In this document: one piece after another, positions 63,334 through 64,000 of the stretch
Layout of the letters: each line of letters starts with the position of its first letter
How positions within the stretch are numbered: the first letter of the stretch is position 1
Source: Sulfurisoma sediminicola
GTDB lineage: Bacteria; Pseudomonadota; Gammaproteobacteria; Burkholderiales; Rhodocyclaceae
Assembly: GCF_003865015.1 (NCBI RefSeq)
Contig: NZ_BHVV01000001.1
Coordinates: 794,993-858,992, forward strand
Direction: 5' to 3'
Length of the DNA stretch: 64,000 bases
Program-made: the position numbers and the translations under genes
The notes under the pieces: generated by a model
The model's database searches: none
Told to the model about the DNA's origin: nothing
What the model saw: only the letters and a program-made list of their open reading frames with translations

Positions 63334-64000
63334 ATGGCCAATACAGGCAGCGTCATCGGCACCGTTTCCTTGATCGAAGGTCAGGCATTCGCACACGGCG
63401 CGGATGGGAAGCTGCGGGCTCTGAAGGTCGGCGATCAGATCCTCGAAGGCGAGGTGATCGTCACCGGCGAAAACAGCCGCGTCGAACTGTCCTTCGACAA
63501 CGGCCACAAGTTCCTTATGCGGGACAAGGAAACCGTCACGCTGGACACTGCCGTGATCGGCAGCGAGTTGCCCGATGCCAAGGACGCGGCTCTCCTCGAC
63601 AAGGTATCGGAAACCGTCGACATCACCCGTGCCATCGCCGAAGGCAGCAGCCTCGATCAGTTGCTCGAGGAAACGTCCACGGTCCTGAGTGAGGGTGGTG
63701 GTGGAGACGTCGGGCACGGCTTCATTCAATTGATGCGCGTCGGCGAGAGTCTTGCGCCGCCCCATTTTGAGTATGGCTTTGGCGACGGGGCTGATCTGGG
63801 GCGGGTGCGGGCGAGCAATGAGGACATGGGACGGTCGGGGCTTCCAGGTGTCGCCATCGACACCCAGGCGCCGGTACCGACCATCACCCTGGCGGCCAAC
63901 GTCACGGCCGACGACGTCGTCAATGCCGCCGAAGCCGGCGGCCTCGTCACCATCACCGGCACGGTGGGCGGCGACGCCCAGGTCGGCGACACCGTGACGT
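63334..64000 (+). CDS. Retention-module giant adhesin (LapA-like), 5' part
   Basis: The 222 residues visible begin with the retention module (GSVIGTVSLIEGQAFAHGADG, KVGDQILEGEVIVTG, VELSFDNGHKFLM; about 1-105) that plugs the outer-membrane channel and holds LapA-type adhesins on the cell. At about 105-125, where LapG usually cuts (a TAAG-like dialanine after a DPT-rich helix), the text is LLEETSTVLSEGGGG. From about 178 Ig-like Bap repeats begin (DTQAPVPTITLAANVTADDVVNAAEAGG, in parts). The reading frame stays open to the window edge, as expected for a protein of thousands of residues. Confidence 0.88.
   Translation, partial: MANTGSVIGTVSLIEGQAFAHGADGKLRALKVGDQILEGEVIVTGENSRVELSFDNGHKFLMRDKETVTLDTAVIGSELPDAKDAALLDKVSETVDITRAIAEGSSLDQLLEETSTVLSEGGGGDVGHGFIQLMRVGESLAPPHFEYGFGDGADLGRVRASNEDMGRSGLPGVAIDTQAPVPTITLAANVTADDVVNAAEAGGLVTITGTVGGDAQVGDTVT

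Overview
The window is about 64 kb of gene-dense, GC-rich chromosome with no insertion sequence, prophage, CRISPR array or rRNA operon. Conserved neighbourhoods (LysM-dprA-smg-topB beside def; fmt-rsmB-DUF4390-ntrY-ntrX-trkA-trkH; hemE-priA), the GC-driven antisense ORFs and a c5-type cytochrome point to a betaproteobacterium, most likely Rhodocyclales-like. The order-level placement is inference from gene order, not from a search.

Layout. 1-5.6 kb: a truncated NasT-type antiterminator divergent from an HPP-CBS membrane protein, then a large cyclic-di-GMP enzyme (sensor-HAMP-PAS-GGDEF-EAL) ending in a zinc-binding CZB domain. 5.6-9 kb: a fused APH-like/P-loop kinase, dps with a good OxyR-type operator, a relic of a second dps 3' end, and tandem DUF924 genes. 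9-14.5 kb (minus strand): LysM protein, dprA, smg, topB. 14.6-29.4 kb (mostly plus): def, an antisense MHYT-GGDEF-EAL gene wedged between def and fmt, then fmt, gpmA, a STAS/anti-sigma pair, rsmB, DUF4390, ntrYX, a SYLF protein and the TrkAH potassium system. 29.5-33.8 kb: hemE, an AT-richer spacer with a DnaA-box cluster, priA and a Cache-like membrane protein.

33.8-39.4 kb is a minus-strand chain of five genes overlapping end to end (AsmA-like, carbonic anhydrase, ROK kinase, MOSC, MFS). 39.4-46 kb carries exported proteins of unknown role (PKD-like, Gly-zipper, DUF3300, DUF2950), a multi-pass membrane protein and a membrane protein with a textbook EF-hand loop. 46-53 kb carries small metabolic genes (metallo-beta-lactamase fold, histidine phosphatase, GNAT, phosphotransacetylase), an outer-membrane protein and a single-chain pyruvate carboxylase. 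53-58 kb: a PlpD-type patatin autotransporter, a DUF4105 (Lnb-like) protein, DUF3047, a repeated-domain periplasmic protein and tRNA-Arg(CCG). 58.3-64 kb: a c5-type cytochrome, then a type I secretion/adhesin locus (ABC exporter, membrane-fusion protein, LuxR-type regulator, giant adhesin cut by the window edge).

Themes: two complete bifunctional c-di-GMP enzymes lie on the same window as a retention-module adhesin of the LapA kind, the usual output of c-di-GMP signalling, although no lapD/lapG is visible and the usual LapG cleavage motif is not seen. The most useful new observations are the OxyR-like site at dps and the dps relic, the DnaA-box cluster at hemE-priA, two predicted G-quadruplex motifs (one directly at the hemE -10), the CZB-tailed GGDEF-EAL protein, the NtrX-like regulator lacking its ATPase motifs, and the variant adhesin cleavage region.
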